A stretch of DNA of 64,000 bases from Chelativorans sp. J32 (GCF_000518985.1 NZ_JAEQ01000006.1:160345-224344); one strand, 5' to 3'. Positions 42,119 to 51,471 are shown, counted from the stretch's first letter. Numbers and translations: made by a program. The notes: a model not told the origin generated them from the letters alone.

Positions 42119-43078
42119 CTAGTGCAGGTTCGGCCGTTTGGCGTAGCCGAACCGGACCGGTCTCACCGTTGCCGAGTGCGGCGGTCCGATCTCGGACGGA
42201 TGCGTCGTTCCAGCCTGCACTCCGTTGTGCTCGGCAGAGAAGTCAGGCGCATTGCTGCCATCGCCGAAAACAAGTCCTCGGCAACGGGCCCTCAGCTCCA
42301 TCTGGACCTTCTCCGCGAACAGCGCTCGTGCCCGTGTGATGGATTCGAGCACGCCTTCCATGCCGAGAAGCTCGTCGATCTCGGAAAGCGGAAATATGCC
42401 ATGATCGTGGTCAGAGACCTCGTCGGCCCCATCGATGATGGCGGTTTCCACCTCGACGAGGACTGGTCCCTGTCGTTCTGCAACCCATTCCGAGGCGATC
42501 GACGCCACCGCCAGCATTCGGAAGCGGAGCCGCTCTATCTCCCGCGGACGGTAGGAAGTGAGGCTGCGCTTGATATCGAGCATGAGCCCGGTGTGCTTTA
42601 CCTCGTCTACGATGAAGAGGTCCGGCCTGTAAGCCTCGGTGGAATGGACGCGGGAAGGAAACCTGATCCCCCTGGCTACATGCCCGGGAGTCCTCTTGAG
42701 CATCTCCACCGCGGCCGGAACGATCGGCATCGGCCTTGGCGGAAGCAGACTCAATGAAGGATTCTCGTCGACTGCATCGGCGATCGCCAGTTCGAGCAGC
42801 CGACCCTCCTGCATCACGCAGGAACGAAAGAAGCCGAACAGTGGAGCGTATTCTCCGAACGTCGGATCGTCCCGTACCGCGCCGGCCTTGGCCGTCTCGA
42901 TCATCTGCGAAACCAGCTGCTCTGTTCCTTCGTCTCGTGATGATCGGCCTCGCCGTCGGAGGCCCCCGCATGGATGACCGGAGAAGTCGCCGTGCGACCT
43001 GACTCCTCTCGGCAGATTGGCGTCGATAAGTCGCCGGGCGCCTTCCGTCCGGCGGGGATGTTGTCTAACAGTTGCCAT
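42119..43078 (-). CDS. Hypothetical protein with PD-(D/E)XK-like motif
   Basis: A 319-residue protein of unknown family. The central part reads 'RPDLFIVDEVKHTGLMLDIKRSLTSYR', where Asp153, Asp168 and Lys170 fit a D-Xn-D-X-K nuclease pattern, with a candidate upstream acidic residue in 'EGRLLELAIA'. This suggests a PD-(D/E)XK nuclease-like fold but needs structural support. GGAGG precedes the ATG by nine bases. It is the first gene of the AAA+/M41 operon, 72 bases upstream of the next. Confidence 0.6.
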   Translation of the reverse strand: MATVRQHPRRTEGARRLIDANLPRGVRSHGDFSGHPCGGLRRRGRSSRDEGTEQLVSQMIETAKAGAVRDDPTFGEYAPLFGFFRSCVMQEGRLLELAIADAVDENPSLSLLPPRPMPIVPAAVEMLKRTPGHVARGIRFPSRVHSTEAYRPDLFIVDEVKHTGLMLDIKRSLTSYRPREIERLRFRMLAVASIASEWVAERQGPVLVEVETAIIDGADEVSDHDHGIFPLSEIDELLGMEGVLESITRARALFAEKVQMELRARCRGLVFGDGSNAPDFSAEHNGVQAGTTHPSEIGPPHSATVRPVRFGYAKRPNLH

Positions 43079-43381
43079 AGCCCGGAAACCTCCATTAAGG
43101 CGTTCGGGTCAGGCCTTCGTCAGGTGTGCCAGCACCCGGCGAAGGCCGATCTCGTCAGCGCCCCGTTGGGCGTCGCAAACCGATCGGGATCCGCGAAAGA
43201 TCTCAAGCCGGTAAGCTCGGATATGGTTAATTCTGGTGTCTGTGCAGTGACCGGATTGGCCAACGGTTGATGGGCTGAGTTCGTGTCGGGCAGGTTACGC
43301 AGCGTCCGAACCTTTGATCGTCAATCTTGGAATGCCTCAGCTACGACGGCTATGGCTCGCGAGAGTTGACAGTCGGCTCCT
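43079..43381. other. Non-coding stretch upstream of the AAA+/M41 operon
   Basis: About 300 bases in which I see no supported gene. A 98-codon plus-strand frame runs through its first part, but overlaps the operon's first gene and shows no family features. The region probably contains the operon promoter. Confidence 0.4.
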
Positions 43382-43647
43382 TCATTTAGCTCTGCTCGCT
43401 ACGATTGTCCGAGCGTCTATTGCATTTGGAGGAATGTTCGGAGCCGTGAACATGACCACGACCAAGGATGTGGAGGAGTAGGGTTGCAGAATGGGTTGAC
43501 CTCCGTAAAGAGAAGTCTGTCCATAGGCCGTGTTCCCGAAGACGTTGACAGTGGTGTGCCCATAAACGGGGGTTCTGCCCAAATAGTTCACCCCCTGTGC
43601 TGAGCGCGCATCTGCGATGATGTAATGCGTGTAGCCTTTGGAAAGGG
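43382..43647 (-). pseudogene. C-terminal remnant of unknown protein, cut by IS
   Basis: The minus-strand frame is open from the IS edge to a TGA at 43382 and reads 'KGYTHYIIADARSAQGVNYLGR...TTVNVFGNTAYGQT', the look of the C-terminus of a small exported protein or lipoprotein. The 5' part is missing beyond the IS boundary. The sequence across the IS does not continue it, so material was lost. Confidence 0.5.
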
Positions 43648-43686
43648 TGAACCGCGCCGGGTTTGCCGGAGGCTGATTTGGTTTAG

Positions 43687-44595
43687 TTACGCGGCCATGG
43701 CTTCAGTTTCCAGAGCCGCGTAGAAGTTTGCCTCGGCTTCGGCGGGCTGGATGTTCCCGATCGGCTCGAGCAGGCGGCGGTTGTTGAACCAGTCCACCCA
43801 TTCGAGGGTTGCGTATTCCACGGCCTCGAAGCTGCGCCAGGGCCCCCGACGGTGGATGACCTCGGCCTTGAAGAGCCCGTTGATCGTCTCGGCCAGCGCG
43901 TTGTCGTAGCTGTCACCGACGCTGCCAACCGAAGGCTCGATGCCCGCCTCGGCCAGCCGTTCAGTGTATTTGATCGACAGATACTGGCTGCCGCGGTCGC
44001 TGTGGTGAACCAGCCCCATGCCCTTGACCGGGCGGCGGTCATGGACCGCCTGTTCGAGGGCATCAAGGACGAACCCCGCATACGCCGAGGTGCTGACCCG
44101 CCAGCCGACAATCTTGCGGGCATAAGCGTCGATGACGAAAGCGACATAAACAAACCCCTTCCAGGTGGCACCATAGGTGAAATCGCTGACCCACAGCATG
44201 TTCGGCGCAGGCACGCGGAACTGGCGGTTCACCTTGTCCAGCGGGCATGGCTGCTTCTTGTCAGGGATCGTCGTCTTGTGCGGCTTGCCCCGGATAATGC
44301 CTTGAATGCCCATGTCCTTCATCAGCCGTGCCACCGTGCAGCGAGCGATATCGAAGCCCTCGCGGCGCAGCTGGAGCCAGACCTTGCGCAGGCCGTAGAC
44401 GCTCCAGTTGTCCTCGAAAACACGCCGTATCTCGGGGCGCAGCGCCTCGTCCCGTTTGGCACGATCCGACAACCGCGCCGGGTCGGCACGTTTGGCCAGA
44501 TGGTCATAATAGGTGGCAGGGGCGATCGGCAGAACGTCGCAGATCGGCTCGACCCCGTGCGCATCCCGATGCGCGTCGATGAAACCCACCATCAC
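43687..44595 (-). CDS. IS3-family transposase OrfB
   Basis: A 302-residue DDE transposase with '[22 protein letters not shown]', '[35 protein letters not shown]' (first Asp), '[11 protein letters not shown]' (second Asp) and '[21 protein letters not shown]' (Glu). It is intact. The start overlaps orfA by four bases. Confidence 0.92.
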   Translation of the reverse strand: MMVGFIDAHRDAHGVEPICDVLPIAPATYYDHLAKRADPARLSDRAKRDEALRPEIRRVFEDNWSVYGLRKVWLQLRREGFDIARCTVARLMKDMGIQGIIRGKPHKTTIPDKKQPCPLDKVNRQFRVPAPNMLWVSDFTYGATWKGFVYVAFVIDAYARKIVGWRVSTSAYAGFVLDALEQAVHDRRPVKGMGLVHHSDRGSQYLSIKYTERLAEAGIEPSVGSVGDSYDNALAETINGLFKAEVIHRRGPWRSFEAVEYATLEWVDWFNNRRLLEPIGNIQPAEAEANFYAALETEAMAA

Positions 44596-44915
44596 TTCGG
44601 TCGGCGGTCGAGCTCCGCCATCGCAAAATACGCCGACGCCTTGCGGAGAATCTCGTTCGCCTGGCGCAGTTCGCGATTCTCCCGTTCAAGGGCCTTCATC
44701 TTCTCGGCCATCTCGGTCGGGATGCCGGCGCGCTTGCCGCTGTCGACTTCGGCCTTCTTGACCCAGTCGTTCAGCGTCTGCGGGGTGCAGCCGATCTTCG
44801 CCGCAATCGACATGACCGCCTGCCAGCGCGACGCGTGTTGACCCTCGTTGTCGAGAACCAGCCGCACCGCGCGCTCGCGCACTTCAGGGGAAAACTTGTT
44901 CGTCGTCTTGCTCAT
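44592..44915 (-). CDS. IS3-family transposase OrfA
   Basis: A 107-residue protein with an N-terminal HTH ('[44 protein letters not shown]') and a C-terminal leucine-zipper-like region ('[21 protein letters not shown]'). It binds the IS ends and, with OrfB, makes the transposase. It is related to, but not identical with, the OrfA at 62766. Confidence 0.92.
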   Translation of the reverse strand: MSKTTNKFSPEVRERAVRLVLDNEGQHASRWQAVMSIAAKIGCTPQTLNDWVKKAEVDSGKRAGIPTEMAEKMKALERENRELRQANEILRKASAYFAMAELDRRPK

Positions 44916-44968
44916 GATGCTCCATCCTACTCAGGAGTTGGAGCCTCCGGCAATCCCGGCGCGGTTCA

Positions 44969-45252
44969 GTCTCGCGCGTGAGCACATTGCCCGCCGAGTC
45001 CTCGTCGGCAAGGATTCCCGTGTCGCCCCCGTTCAGCTTGCGCGCAAGAAATTTTGCCTCGCGCCGCAACGCCATGACTTTCTCGCCATCGGCGGCGAGC
45101 ATGGCCGCATGGTGCTGGCGGATCAGAAGGCGGTAGTGCGCCAGTCCCTCCGGCATGGTCGAAGGAAGATGCGCGGTTTCCCGCGCAAATTCCCGGTTCC
45201 GGTTCTCTTCGGCTGCCGAAGTCAGCAGGCTGTCAAAACCAAGCTGTGTCAT
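44969..45252 (-). pseudogene. ardC-linked hypothetical gene truncated by IS
   Basis: The frame starts at the ATG at 45252, overlapping the ardC stop (ATGA), and reads MTQLGFDSLLTSAAEENRNREF through 'FLARKLNGGDTGILADEDSAGNVLTRETE', after which the IS begins. This family sits behind ardC on many alphaproteobacterial mobile elements; function unknown. The C-terminus is lost; the frame continues into IS sequence and gains about 25 foreign residues. Confidence 0.75.
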
Positions 45253-46151
45253 TCTGCGGCCTCCATCATCGGGGTGGAAGGCTGCAACCCGGTCAGAAAA
45301 TCGGCGGCGCGCTGCGCATGGCTCGCGGCGGTGAAGATCGCCCGCTTGTCGTCCTTCAGGACCTTCAGCCATCCGGCGATATAAGGCGCGTGGTCGTCCC
45401 TGATCTGCGGGACAAGATCGAGATCGGCGCAAAGGAAGGCCGCGCCAAGCTCGGCGACAAGCTCTTCCATCGCGTAACCCTGATCGCCAAAGCGCTTGCG
45501 CCCGAAATCGCGGTCAAGCCGCTTCTCATGCCGCGTCCAGTGCGTGCACTCATGCGCGAGCGTTGCGTAATAGGCTGCGGCATCGCGGAACGATTCAAAG
45601 GTCGGCATCTGGATGTAATCGAGCGAAGGCACGTAATGGGCGCTGTTGCCGCCGTGCCGGATGTCGGCATGAGTCGCCGCAAAGAACGCATCCGCCCTTT
45701 CAATGCGCTGCTCGGGATTGAGCCGAGGCGCTATGCTCGCGGTGTAATGCGCGGGTAAGCCCTCGATCTGCTCGACATTGAAAACGGTATAGCCTTTGAG
45801 GAACGGAATCTCCCGCTCCTGCGCTTCGCCGGTGTCCGTATCCTGCTCGGTGCGGGTGAAGGTGCTGGCATAGACGACAAGCGCGCCTTTCTCGCCCTTG
45901 CGCACATGCGCGCCAAGCTCAAGCGCCTGCTTGAAGGTCATCCAGATCGGGGCGCTAAAGCCGCGCTCCATCGCGGTCGCCCACAACATGACGACATTGA
46001 TTCCGCTGTAGGGTTTGCCGCAGGAACGCAGCGGACGACTGATCGGCCCCGCGACATGCCCCGCATTCCAAGGCTTGTGCCAGGGGCGGACTCCCTTCTC
46101 CAGCTCAGCCACGATCTGATCGGTGATACGGCTATAAACATCTGATTTCAT
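45249..46151 (-). CDS. ardC: Antirestriction protein ArdC (zincin-like)
   Basis: A 300-residue ArdC-family protein. The N-terminal single-strand DNA-binding domain includes 'GVRPWHKPWNAG' and 'YSGINVVMLW'. A C-terminal metallopeptidase-like domain has HECTH at residues 200-204 and a downstream Glu in 'YAMEELVAELGAAFL'. ArdC proteins protect incoming conjugative DNA against restriction. AGGAGA precedes the ATG. An anti-restriction gene beside restriction systems suggests remains of a conjugative element. Confidence 0.93.
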   Translation of the reverse strand: MKSDVYSRITDQIVAELEKGVRPWHKPWNAGHVAGPISRPLRSCGKPYSGINVVMLWATAMERGFSAPIWMTFKQALELGAHVRKGEKGALVVYASTFTRTEQDTDTGEAQEREIPFLKGYTVFNVEQIEGLPAHYTASIAPRLNPEQRIERADAFFAATHADIRHGGNSAHYVPSLDYIQMPTFESFRDAAAYYATLAHECTHWTRHEKRLDRDFGRKRFGDQGYAMEELVAELGAAFLCADLDLVPQIRDDHAPYIAGWLKVLKDDKRAIFTAASHAQRAADFLTGLQPSTPMMEAAE

Positions 46152-46160
46152 TGATCTTCT

Positions 46161-46199
46161 CCTAGTCTAAAAAGCGGTTGCACATGCAACCGGACTAGG
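46161..46199. promoter_or_regulatory. Nested dyad upstream of ardC (candidate operator)
   Basis: CGGTTGCA-CA-TGCAACCG (46175-46192) is a perfect palindrome with 8-base arms. It is enclosed by CCTAGTC (46161-46167) and GACTAGG (46193-46199). It begins about 10 bases upstream of the ardC start, so it could be a repressor site or an mRNA hairpin. Confidence 0.5.
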
Positions 46200-46331
46200 C
46201 CCGCGCCAATGAGCGGGGGATGCGCCGTCAAGGCCGCCGCCGGGGTGAGGGGGATCACCCGGTCTGCACGACCAGCGGGAGGAAGATCGGGGAAACGCCC
46301 CGGCGGCGCTCGTCTTGGCCTTGACGGACAG

Positions 46332-46379
46332 GGGGCCGCAGGCCCCAAACTTCAAAAAAAAAGCGGGGCCGCAGGCCCC
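46332..46379. repeat. Two copies of hairpin GGGGCCGCAGGCCCC
   Basis: Identical 15-base hairpin units at 46332-46346 and 46365-46379, each GGGGCC-GCA-GGCCCC, separated by 18 bases that include nine A residues. One copy forms the stem of the intrinsic terminator. Confidence 0.7.
46354..46379 (-). terminator. Intrinsic terminator of the RM/OLD/UvrD operon
   Basis: On the minus strand GGGGCCTGCGGCCCC is followed by GC and nine T residues, a classic rho-independent terminator. It lies about 145 bases after the UvrD-like helicase stop and would end the XRE-SacI-OLD-UvrD transcript before ardC. Confidence 0.8.
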
Positions 46380-46523
46380 CAAAAACAAACACGAGAACAG
46401 TCAGCCGCAGGCTGGCCAACTCATCTTGCGCGACGGATCGTTACCCGCATGGGCCGAAACCGCCCCGCGGGTTCGGTGAGCGCAGCGAATAGAGCCGGGT
46501 GCGGCTACGCCGCACGTGCCCCG

Positions 46524-48383
46524 CTACCCACCAATTAATTCCGCGGCTGCGATGTGGCGAAGCCCCGCAGGGATAAGAAGGTCTTCGATCCAGGCAACAG
46601 GTTGCCCCCGCTCAGTGCACAGGGTGAAGAAGGCCCTCTGTTTCGCGCGGGTGAAAGCGACAAAAAATGAGTTCAGCTCCTCCAGGCGATTGGGCGTTAG
46701 GCTCCACCATGTCTGGTTATCGAGCCCGTAGAAGATCATCGTATGGAATTCCAGGCCTTTGCTCTTATGGATGGTCATCAGCGCGATCTGGCTCAACCCT
46801 TCGAACTCGTCGAGAGCCATCGACCACGTATCCGCGTGCTGGAGACTCTCTTGCAGGAGCCGCGTGAAGCCATTCCAGACGCGATCGAAGTCGGGCTGCC
46901 TCTGATAAGAGGGAAAGGCCTGACGCAGCACCTCCGTTCCGATGAAATCGATCGCAGCCTGCGCGGCCTCTGCCGCGGATTCGGGGACAGGATCAAGCCT
47001 TCTCAAGGTCCGCCGCATCTCACGCACAAACTTCTGAAGCCGCTCCTGGAGGAGCTGCTGTCCCGTTTCATCAGCGGGATCCACCGCTTCGAGAAATTGC
47101 AAGTCAAGTAAAGCAGCATTCCAGTTCTCCGGACTCCGGGCAGTTGAGCCAAGGCGCATCAGTCGTAAGAGGATTTGAGTCAAGTCCTCTCCAAGCAGGT
47201 CCTGAATGGCAATATCGCCCACGTTGCGTGCGACATTGCGCAGCCTCAGCCCTCGGTTTGCGAATGCCGGTGATAGCTGGCCTTCCACCTCATCAGCACG
47301 CATGCGCACAAGGATGGCAATGTCGTGCGGCTCGACATTGCCATCCTGCACCTCGCGTTCGATCCACTGCGCGAGGCAATCGCTTTCCTCATCCTCGGTC
47401 ACGAATTCCCAGATAGCCGCAACATCGCCGTCGACCAGCCGGTCGGCACGCGCTTCCGGCTCCTCAACATCGGGGTCGATCCTGCTGGCGATTACGTGCT
47501 GAATGCGCACGAGGTCCTCATGCGAGCGCCAGTTACAGATGAGCGATATGCGCTCCGCGCCGAAGTGCTGCTCGAACTGCGCGAAGGCATCCGGCATCGC
47601 CCCGGCCCAGACCATAATCCGCTGCTTGTCATCGCCAACAGCCGTGAGGACGGCTTCGCTACCGTCAAACGCTGTGCGCAGGAGCTGGAACTGCGCGAAG
47701 GTGGTATCCTGAAACTCGTCGAGAAACACGACGGGATATGTGAGGTGCAGGGCCTTCAGAATCGATGGGTTCTGCCGGATGAGCAATTCCACGAGCCGGT
47801 TGATCATCGGAAACGAGAGCGGCACATCGTCCTGACCATTGTATTGCGCCTCCCAATACGTGGCGACGGCGCGCTGGAGTTCCGAGCCTTCATTGGCGAC
47901 CGGCAATCGCGCCCTGGCTATTGCACGTTCGAGCTGCTCAGCGTTCACGCCGCGGAATTCATGCGTATCCAGAAAATCGCTGTAGTCCTGGCGACGCGGC
48001 AAGACGAGCCGATAGTCCGCGGGCGGGCGGTATGGGTCGGGCACCGCCGCACGGAAACGGTCCACAAGGCTCTTTGCGAATGCGTCAAAGGTGTAGGAGT
48101 TGAAGCGCCGCGCCTGCTCGGGCGCGCACCGCTTGGCTACCCGCTCCGCGAGATTGCGGGCCGCATCACGCTTGAAGCTGATCGCAAGTATGCGTTTGGG
48201 CGAAGGGCAAAGGCCGGTCTGGAGAAGATAGGTTGCCTTCTGCGCAAGGAACTCTGTCTTTCCCGCGCCCGCTCCCGCCGTGACCAGCACGCTCCTTTCC
48301 GTCTGCCGCAGCGCTTCCCACGCGCGCGGCTCGAGGTCATCAACGCCTTGCGGCCTCCAATCTTCGGGACGTACTAGGCTCAT
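46524..48383 (-). CDS. UvrD-like helicase, Gabija GajB-like
   Basis: A 619-residue SF1 helicase. Walker A 'TAGAGAGKTEFL' lies at 35-46, Walker B 'LDEFQDTTFAQFQ' at 221-233, followed by 'AVGDDKQRIMVWAGA', and later 'LMTIHKSKGLEFHTMIFYG' and 'FFVAFTRAKQ'. Its ATG overlaps the stop of the OLD nuclease gene by four bases. An OLD-family ATPase-TOPRIM nuclease directly followed by a UvrD helicase is the Gabija (GajA-GajB) arrangement. It is longer than typical GajB (about 500 residues), so 'Gabija-like' is the safer call. Confidence 0.85.
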   Translation of the reverse strand: MSLVRPEDWRPQGVDDLEPRAWEALRQTERSVLVTAGAGAGKTEFLAQKATYLLQTGLCPSPKRILAISFKRDAARNLAERVAKRCAPEQARRFNSYTFDAFAKSLVDRFRAAVPDPYRPPADYRLVLPRRQDYSDFLDTHEFRGVNAEQLERAIARARLPVANEGSELQRAVATYWEAQYNGQDDVPLSFPMINRLVELLIRQNPSILKALHLTYPVVFLDEFQDTTFAQFQLLRTAFDGSEAVLTAVGDDKQRIMVWAGAMPDAFAQFEQHFGAERISLICNWRSHEDLVRIQHVIASRIDPDVEEPEARADRLVDGDVAAIWEFVTEDEESDCLAQWIEREVQDGNVEPHDIAILVRMRADEVEGQLSPAFANRGLRLRNVARNVGDIAIQDLLGEDLTQILLRLMRLGSTARSPENWNAALLDLQFLEAVDPADETGQQLLQERLQKFVREMRRTLRRLDPVPESAAEAAQAAIDFIGTEVLRQAFPSYQRQPDFDRVWNGFTRLLQESLQHADTWSMALDEFEGLSQIALMTIHKSKGLEFHTMIFYGLDNQTWWSLTPNRLEELNSFFVAFTRAKQRAFFTLCTERGQPVAWIEDLLIPAGLRHIAAAELIGG

Positions 48384-50368
48384 TCATCGCCGTCCTCAAA
48401 GCCGAGCGCCTGCTTCACATGCTCAATGAGCGCCTTGAGTTCGGCAGGCGCATCCTCGGCAAGGTCGTCCTCCTCGATGCGCGCAAGCGCGGCGATATGG
48501 GTCTCGGGCTTGCTTCTGCTTAGGAAGAGGTAGGGATACCATTTGAACTCATCATCATAATCATCGTCGTACAGATCGGGATCACCGCCGGTCTTAAGGG
48601 TGACAGCTTTCTTGTCCCGGATTGTATCGGCGCCGCCGCGTGGCCCGCGCCCTCCGGGGTTCGGATGCTGATAGGCTTCCGGGAAAGCGCTGAGCATCGC
48701 GAAATCGATATCCAGCGGAAACGAGAAAAATATCCCTTCCTCCCTGAGCGCTTTCAGCCAGTCATTATCCTCGCCCTCATCCAGCAGATCGCTGTCCTCG
48801 ACATCGCCCACCTCGTCAGGATCGATGGTGCCGGCCGCAACGAGCGAGTTCTCGCTCAGGTCGTTATCAATCTCACCCAGCTTCGCGACGACATCGGCGA
48901 TGAGGGCTGCGCCGCCGTGCGCCCGCCCAAGATCGAGGTCCAGCAGGGTCGCGTGGGGAATCCCAAGATTGCTGAGAAGTCGCCAGAAATGGCTGACATA
49001 TCGTCCGCCCAGCGGCACGATCGGCACGAACGAGGGGTCGAGCTGAACGCCCATAGCGTCCGCGACGCGCGGGATCACAAGGCGCTCGGAATCGCCCTCG
49101 CCGAGAATGACGAAGCGGGCAAAATATAGTTCCGGATATGCCCTGATTGCGAGCCGCACATACTGACTCGCCTCGTCATCGTCGGTTGGGAGCTTGAGTG
49201 GCTTGACATAAGCACGCCGCCGCTCGCGGTTCAGGCGGAAGTAGCGCACCTCTTCCGGTTCTATGCGGCTGAGAATCGCCGGCGAGTGGCTTGACAGGGC
49301 CACCTGCGCCGACGCAAGCGTGCCGATCTCCCGCGCCTGCGCGACGATGCGCGAGAGAAAGAAGGGCGAAAGGCTGTTCTCCGGCTCTTCGATCGCAAGG
49401 AAGGTGAGGCTCGTCCGCCGCAGCTTGTCCTGATCGAACGCGCTTTCGTCGGCGGCCTGCGCGAACACATCTTTCTCGACTTCCAGAGTCGCGGCCGTAA
49501 GCGCAATATGGAAGAGTGAGCGTTGGCCGTCGCTCAGGTCCGCGAGCGCGCGTTCCTGCCCTTCCTCATCGGGCGAAAAAGCAAACTCGGCCTTGCGGAC
49601 CAGCTCCTCGAACCGGCTTTCGACCAAGCGCAAGACCGGCGTTGTGTCCGTATCTGCCTCATGGACCTGCCGCCAGCGCTTGGTGAGCCGCTCGATGACA
49701 AATTCCGCGGGCTCTTCGCGCTCGAACTGCTGCTGAATTTCTTGGGCGCTTGCCGCGCTGCTCTCGCGGAATTCGTCTGACCATCTTGCAGCCTGCCACA
49801 GCCGACCCTTGAGCAATGCGGTCACCTGCGCCGCAGCGTCGCGGGCAGCCGGGACATAGATGAGCTGGATGGAGCCGCGCTCGACGGCCTGCACCCGCTT
49901 GCATTCATCCCACTCGAATTCATCATCTAGCGTGGTGATCCATCGGAGGTCCTCGTCGATGCTGCCGTCCGGCGTGCCGTCGTCTGTCCATGTCGCCTGA
50001 AGCCTCATCCTTGCCTTGAGCGGAGCGCCCGGCGCAGACGCGGCCATTTGCAGGAAGAATTCCGGAACGGCGTCCTCGGCCTCGTCCTCGTCGAGTCCCT
50101 CCAGCTCGGGAAACGAAAACACAACCTCAATCGACAGAGTTGCTCCGGACTGAAGCCCCTGTTGGTCAGCGGGCAAATGGAAATCCTGCCGCCGCACCGC
50201 GCGCTGGGCGGGCGTGACGCCAAAAAGCCTTGATAGAGCCTGAAAGGCCGCGGTCTTGCCGGAGCCATTGGCGCCAACGAAGGCGGTGACCGCTCTACAG
50301 AGCCTGATCTTCGTCCCTCGCGGACCGAAGCAGCGAAAATTCCTGAGGGTGAGTTTTTCAATTTTCAC
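48380..50368 (-). CDS. OLD-family ATPase/TOPRIM nuclease, Gabija GajA-like
   Basis: A 662-residue protein. The ABC-like ATPase has Walker A 'GANGSGKT' (32-39), signature 'LSDGQ' (278-282), Walker B 'LTFLAIEEPE' (321-330) and H-loop 'SSHSPA'. The C-terminal TOPRIM has 'GEGDSE' (423-428) and 'LLDLDLGR' (475-482). These define class 2 OLD nucleases. The GTG at 50368 is preceded by GAGGACGG; the family N-terminus ('VKIEKLTLRNFRCFG') begins exactly there, so longer frames are excluded. It begins 11 bases after the restriction endonuclease stop, inside the same transcript. Confidence 0.88.
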   Translation of the reverse strand: MKIEKLTLRNFRCFGPRGTKIRLCRAVTAFVGANGSGKTAAFQALSRLFGVTPAQRAVRRQDFHLPADQQGLQSGATLSIEVVFSFPELEGLDEDEAEDAVPEFFLQMAASAPGAPLKARMRLQATWTDDGTPDGSIDEDLRWITTLDDEFEWDECKRVQAVERGSIQLIYVPAARDAAAQVTALLKGRLWQAARWSDEFRESSAASAQEIQQQFEREEPAEFVIERLTKRWRQVHEADTDTTPVLRLVESRFEELVRKAEFAFSPDEEGQERALADLSDGQRSLFHIALTAATLEVEKDVFAQAADESAFDQDKLRRTSLTFLAIEEPENSLSPFFLSRIVAQAREIGTLASAQVALSSHSPAILSRIEPEEVRYFRLNRERRRAYVKPLKLPTDDDEASQYVRLAIRAYPELYFARFVILGEGDSERLVIPRVADAMGVQLDPSFVPIVPLGGRYVSHFWRLLSNLGIPHATLLDLDLGRAHGGAALIADVVAKLGEIDNDLSENSLVAAGTIDPDEVGDVEDSDLLDEGEDNDWLKALREEGIFFSFPLDIDFAMLSAFPEAYQHPNPGGRGPRGGADTIRDKKAVTLKTGGDPDLYDDDYDDEFKWYPYLFLSRSKPETHIAALARIEEDDLAEDAPAELKALIEHVKQALGFEDGDE

Positions 50369-50379
50369 GGCGGCCGTCC

Positions 50380-51471
50380 TCAGTCCGCGCGTACAAGCGA
50401 CTGCCAGAGGACGACGGCGGCGGGCGAGGCTTCGACGGCGACAAGCCTCTGATGGATGAACTGGATCGCCCGTCTGGCGGCCTCGGGCTTGGGTTCGCCG
50501 CTCCAGAACAGCGCCTGCTCGACGAAGCCGGGCCAGCCGCGGAATAGCGTGAGGCCTATCCCGAACCCGTTGGCCCATCGCGTCAGCGCCGCCGTATCGA
50601 GGGCCTGCTGCGCGCCCGAGACCATGACGACGGCTGCCTCGCGGACTCCCATGTCCACGCATTTCTTTCCGAATATCTGCACGTCGTGCATCGTGACCGG
50701 CTTGTCGCGAACCTCGATTGCTTTCTCCCAGATTTCAGGGTCGTCGTTGGAACGGACACAGACATCGCCTGGATACTTGCGGCTGGGGTCGTTGATCCGG
50801 CCGCTTTCGACCCGGTCCGGCCCCGCAAAAATATCCATCAGCCCGGCAACGACGGCTTGTGCTCTGCGCCCCCCTTCGGAGTCGTCATTCACAAGGCGCG
50901 TAATCGCCAGAACGAGCCGGTCGGGCGTGATGCTGGCGCCGTCATCGTGATCGGTGTAGCGCGGCTGATAGCGGCGTCGAACCGCAATGAAGGCGCGCAG
51001 GGCTTCGCGCGCGAGCGCTTCATCCTTGAGCGCCGTGAGTTCGCGAACGAGTTCCACCATATAGTCAAACGCCGCCCGGCCGCCGGGATGAACGGGCGTG
51101 TCATCACCAAGGCGGGTCATCCGGAAGTAAGGCTGGTTGTTCAGCGGCTCACGCCCGGTGACGCCAATGCTAAAGCCCAGCTCGGCCGCGAGTGGAACAA
51201 TCACGCTGTGGCAAAGGGTGCGTGCCGAGAAGGCGTTCAGATTTCCGGGCGCGTGCGTCGGTTTGATCGCAAAAAGATCAGCGCGGCGATCAACGGCTTT
51301 AGCGAGCATCGCCGTCGCGAGAAAGGCGATGTGAGTGGCGGAGACACCATCGGCGCAAAGCCGGGAAAGCCTATCGACCTTCTCGGTCCAGGCGGCGTCG
51401 AGCGGTCCCGATTCGGACGCCTTCGCCTCCTCGCGCACGATCCGGGCGGCTATGTTTTTATCGATTTTCAT
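50380..51471 (-). CDS. Type II restriction endonuclease, SacI family
   Basis: A 363-residue protein recognised as SacI-family by 'FSARTLCHSVIVPLAAELGF', 'TGREPLNNQPYFR' (105-117), 'RINDPSRKYPGD' (225-236) and 'IEVRDK' (252-257), the last two giving a PD...ExK-like active site. SacI cuts GAGCTC and pairs with an m5C methyltransferase; the divergent gene here encodes one. The recognition site of this enzyme is inferred only. It overlaps the XRE gene by 14 bases. Confidence 0.85.
   Translation of the reverse strand: MKIDKNIAARIVREEAKASESGPLDAAWTEKVDRLSRLCADGVSATHIAFLATAMLAKAVDRRADLFAIKPTHAPGNLNAFSARTLCHSVIVPLAAELGFSIGVTGREPLNNQPYFRMTRLGDDTPVHPGGRAAFDYMVELVRELTALKDEALAREALRAFIAVRRRYQPRYTDHDDGASITPDRLVLAITRLVNDDSEGGRRAQAVVAGLMDIFAGPDRVESGRINDPSRKYPGDVCVRSNDDPEIWEKAIEVRDKPVTMHDVQIFGKKCVDMGVREAAVVMVSGAQQALDTAALTRWANGFGIGLTLFRGWPGFVEQALFWSGEPKPEAARRAIQFIHQRLVAVEASPAAVVLWQSLVRAD

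Larger units (their letters stand above)
43648..44968 (-). mobile_element. IS3-family insertion sequence (copy A)
   Basis: A 1,321-base element. Terminal inverted repeats TGAACCGCGCCGGG(T/A)TTGCCGGAGGCT match at 26 of 27 positions. It carries orfA and orfB overlapping by ATGA. No target duplication is seen (GGG before, GTC after). The flanking genes are two different truncated genes, suggesting an IS-mediated deletion. Confidence 0.9.
46152..46523. promoter_or_regulatory. ardC upstream region and terminator of defence operon
   Basis: 372 bases between the helicase stop and ardC, both on the minus strand. It contains an intrinsic terminator (46354-46379), a second copy of the same GC hairpin (46332-46346) and a nested dyad next to ardC (46161-46199). 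No gene is supported. Confidence 0.6.

Noticed and set aside
42974..43270. Plus-strand 98-codon frame upstream of the AAA+/M41 operon
   Set aside because: No ribosome site, no recognisable motif, and half of it overlaps the operon's first gene.
46332..46379. Repeated GC hairpins considered as a CRISPR-like or REP array
   Set aside because: Only two copies, palindromic, and one is clearly the stem of an intrinsic terminator.
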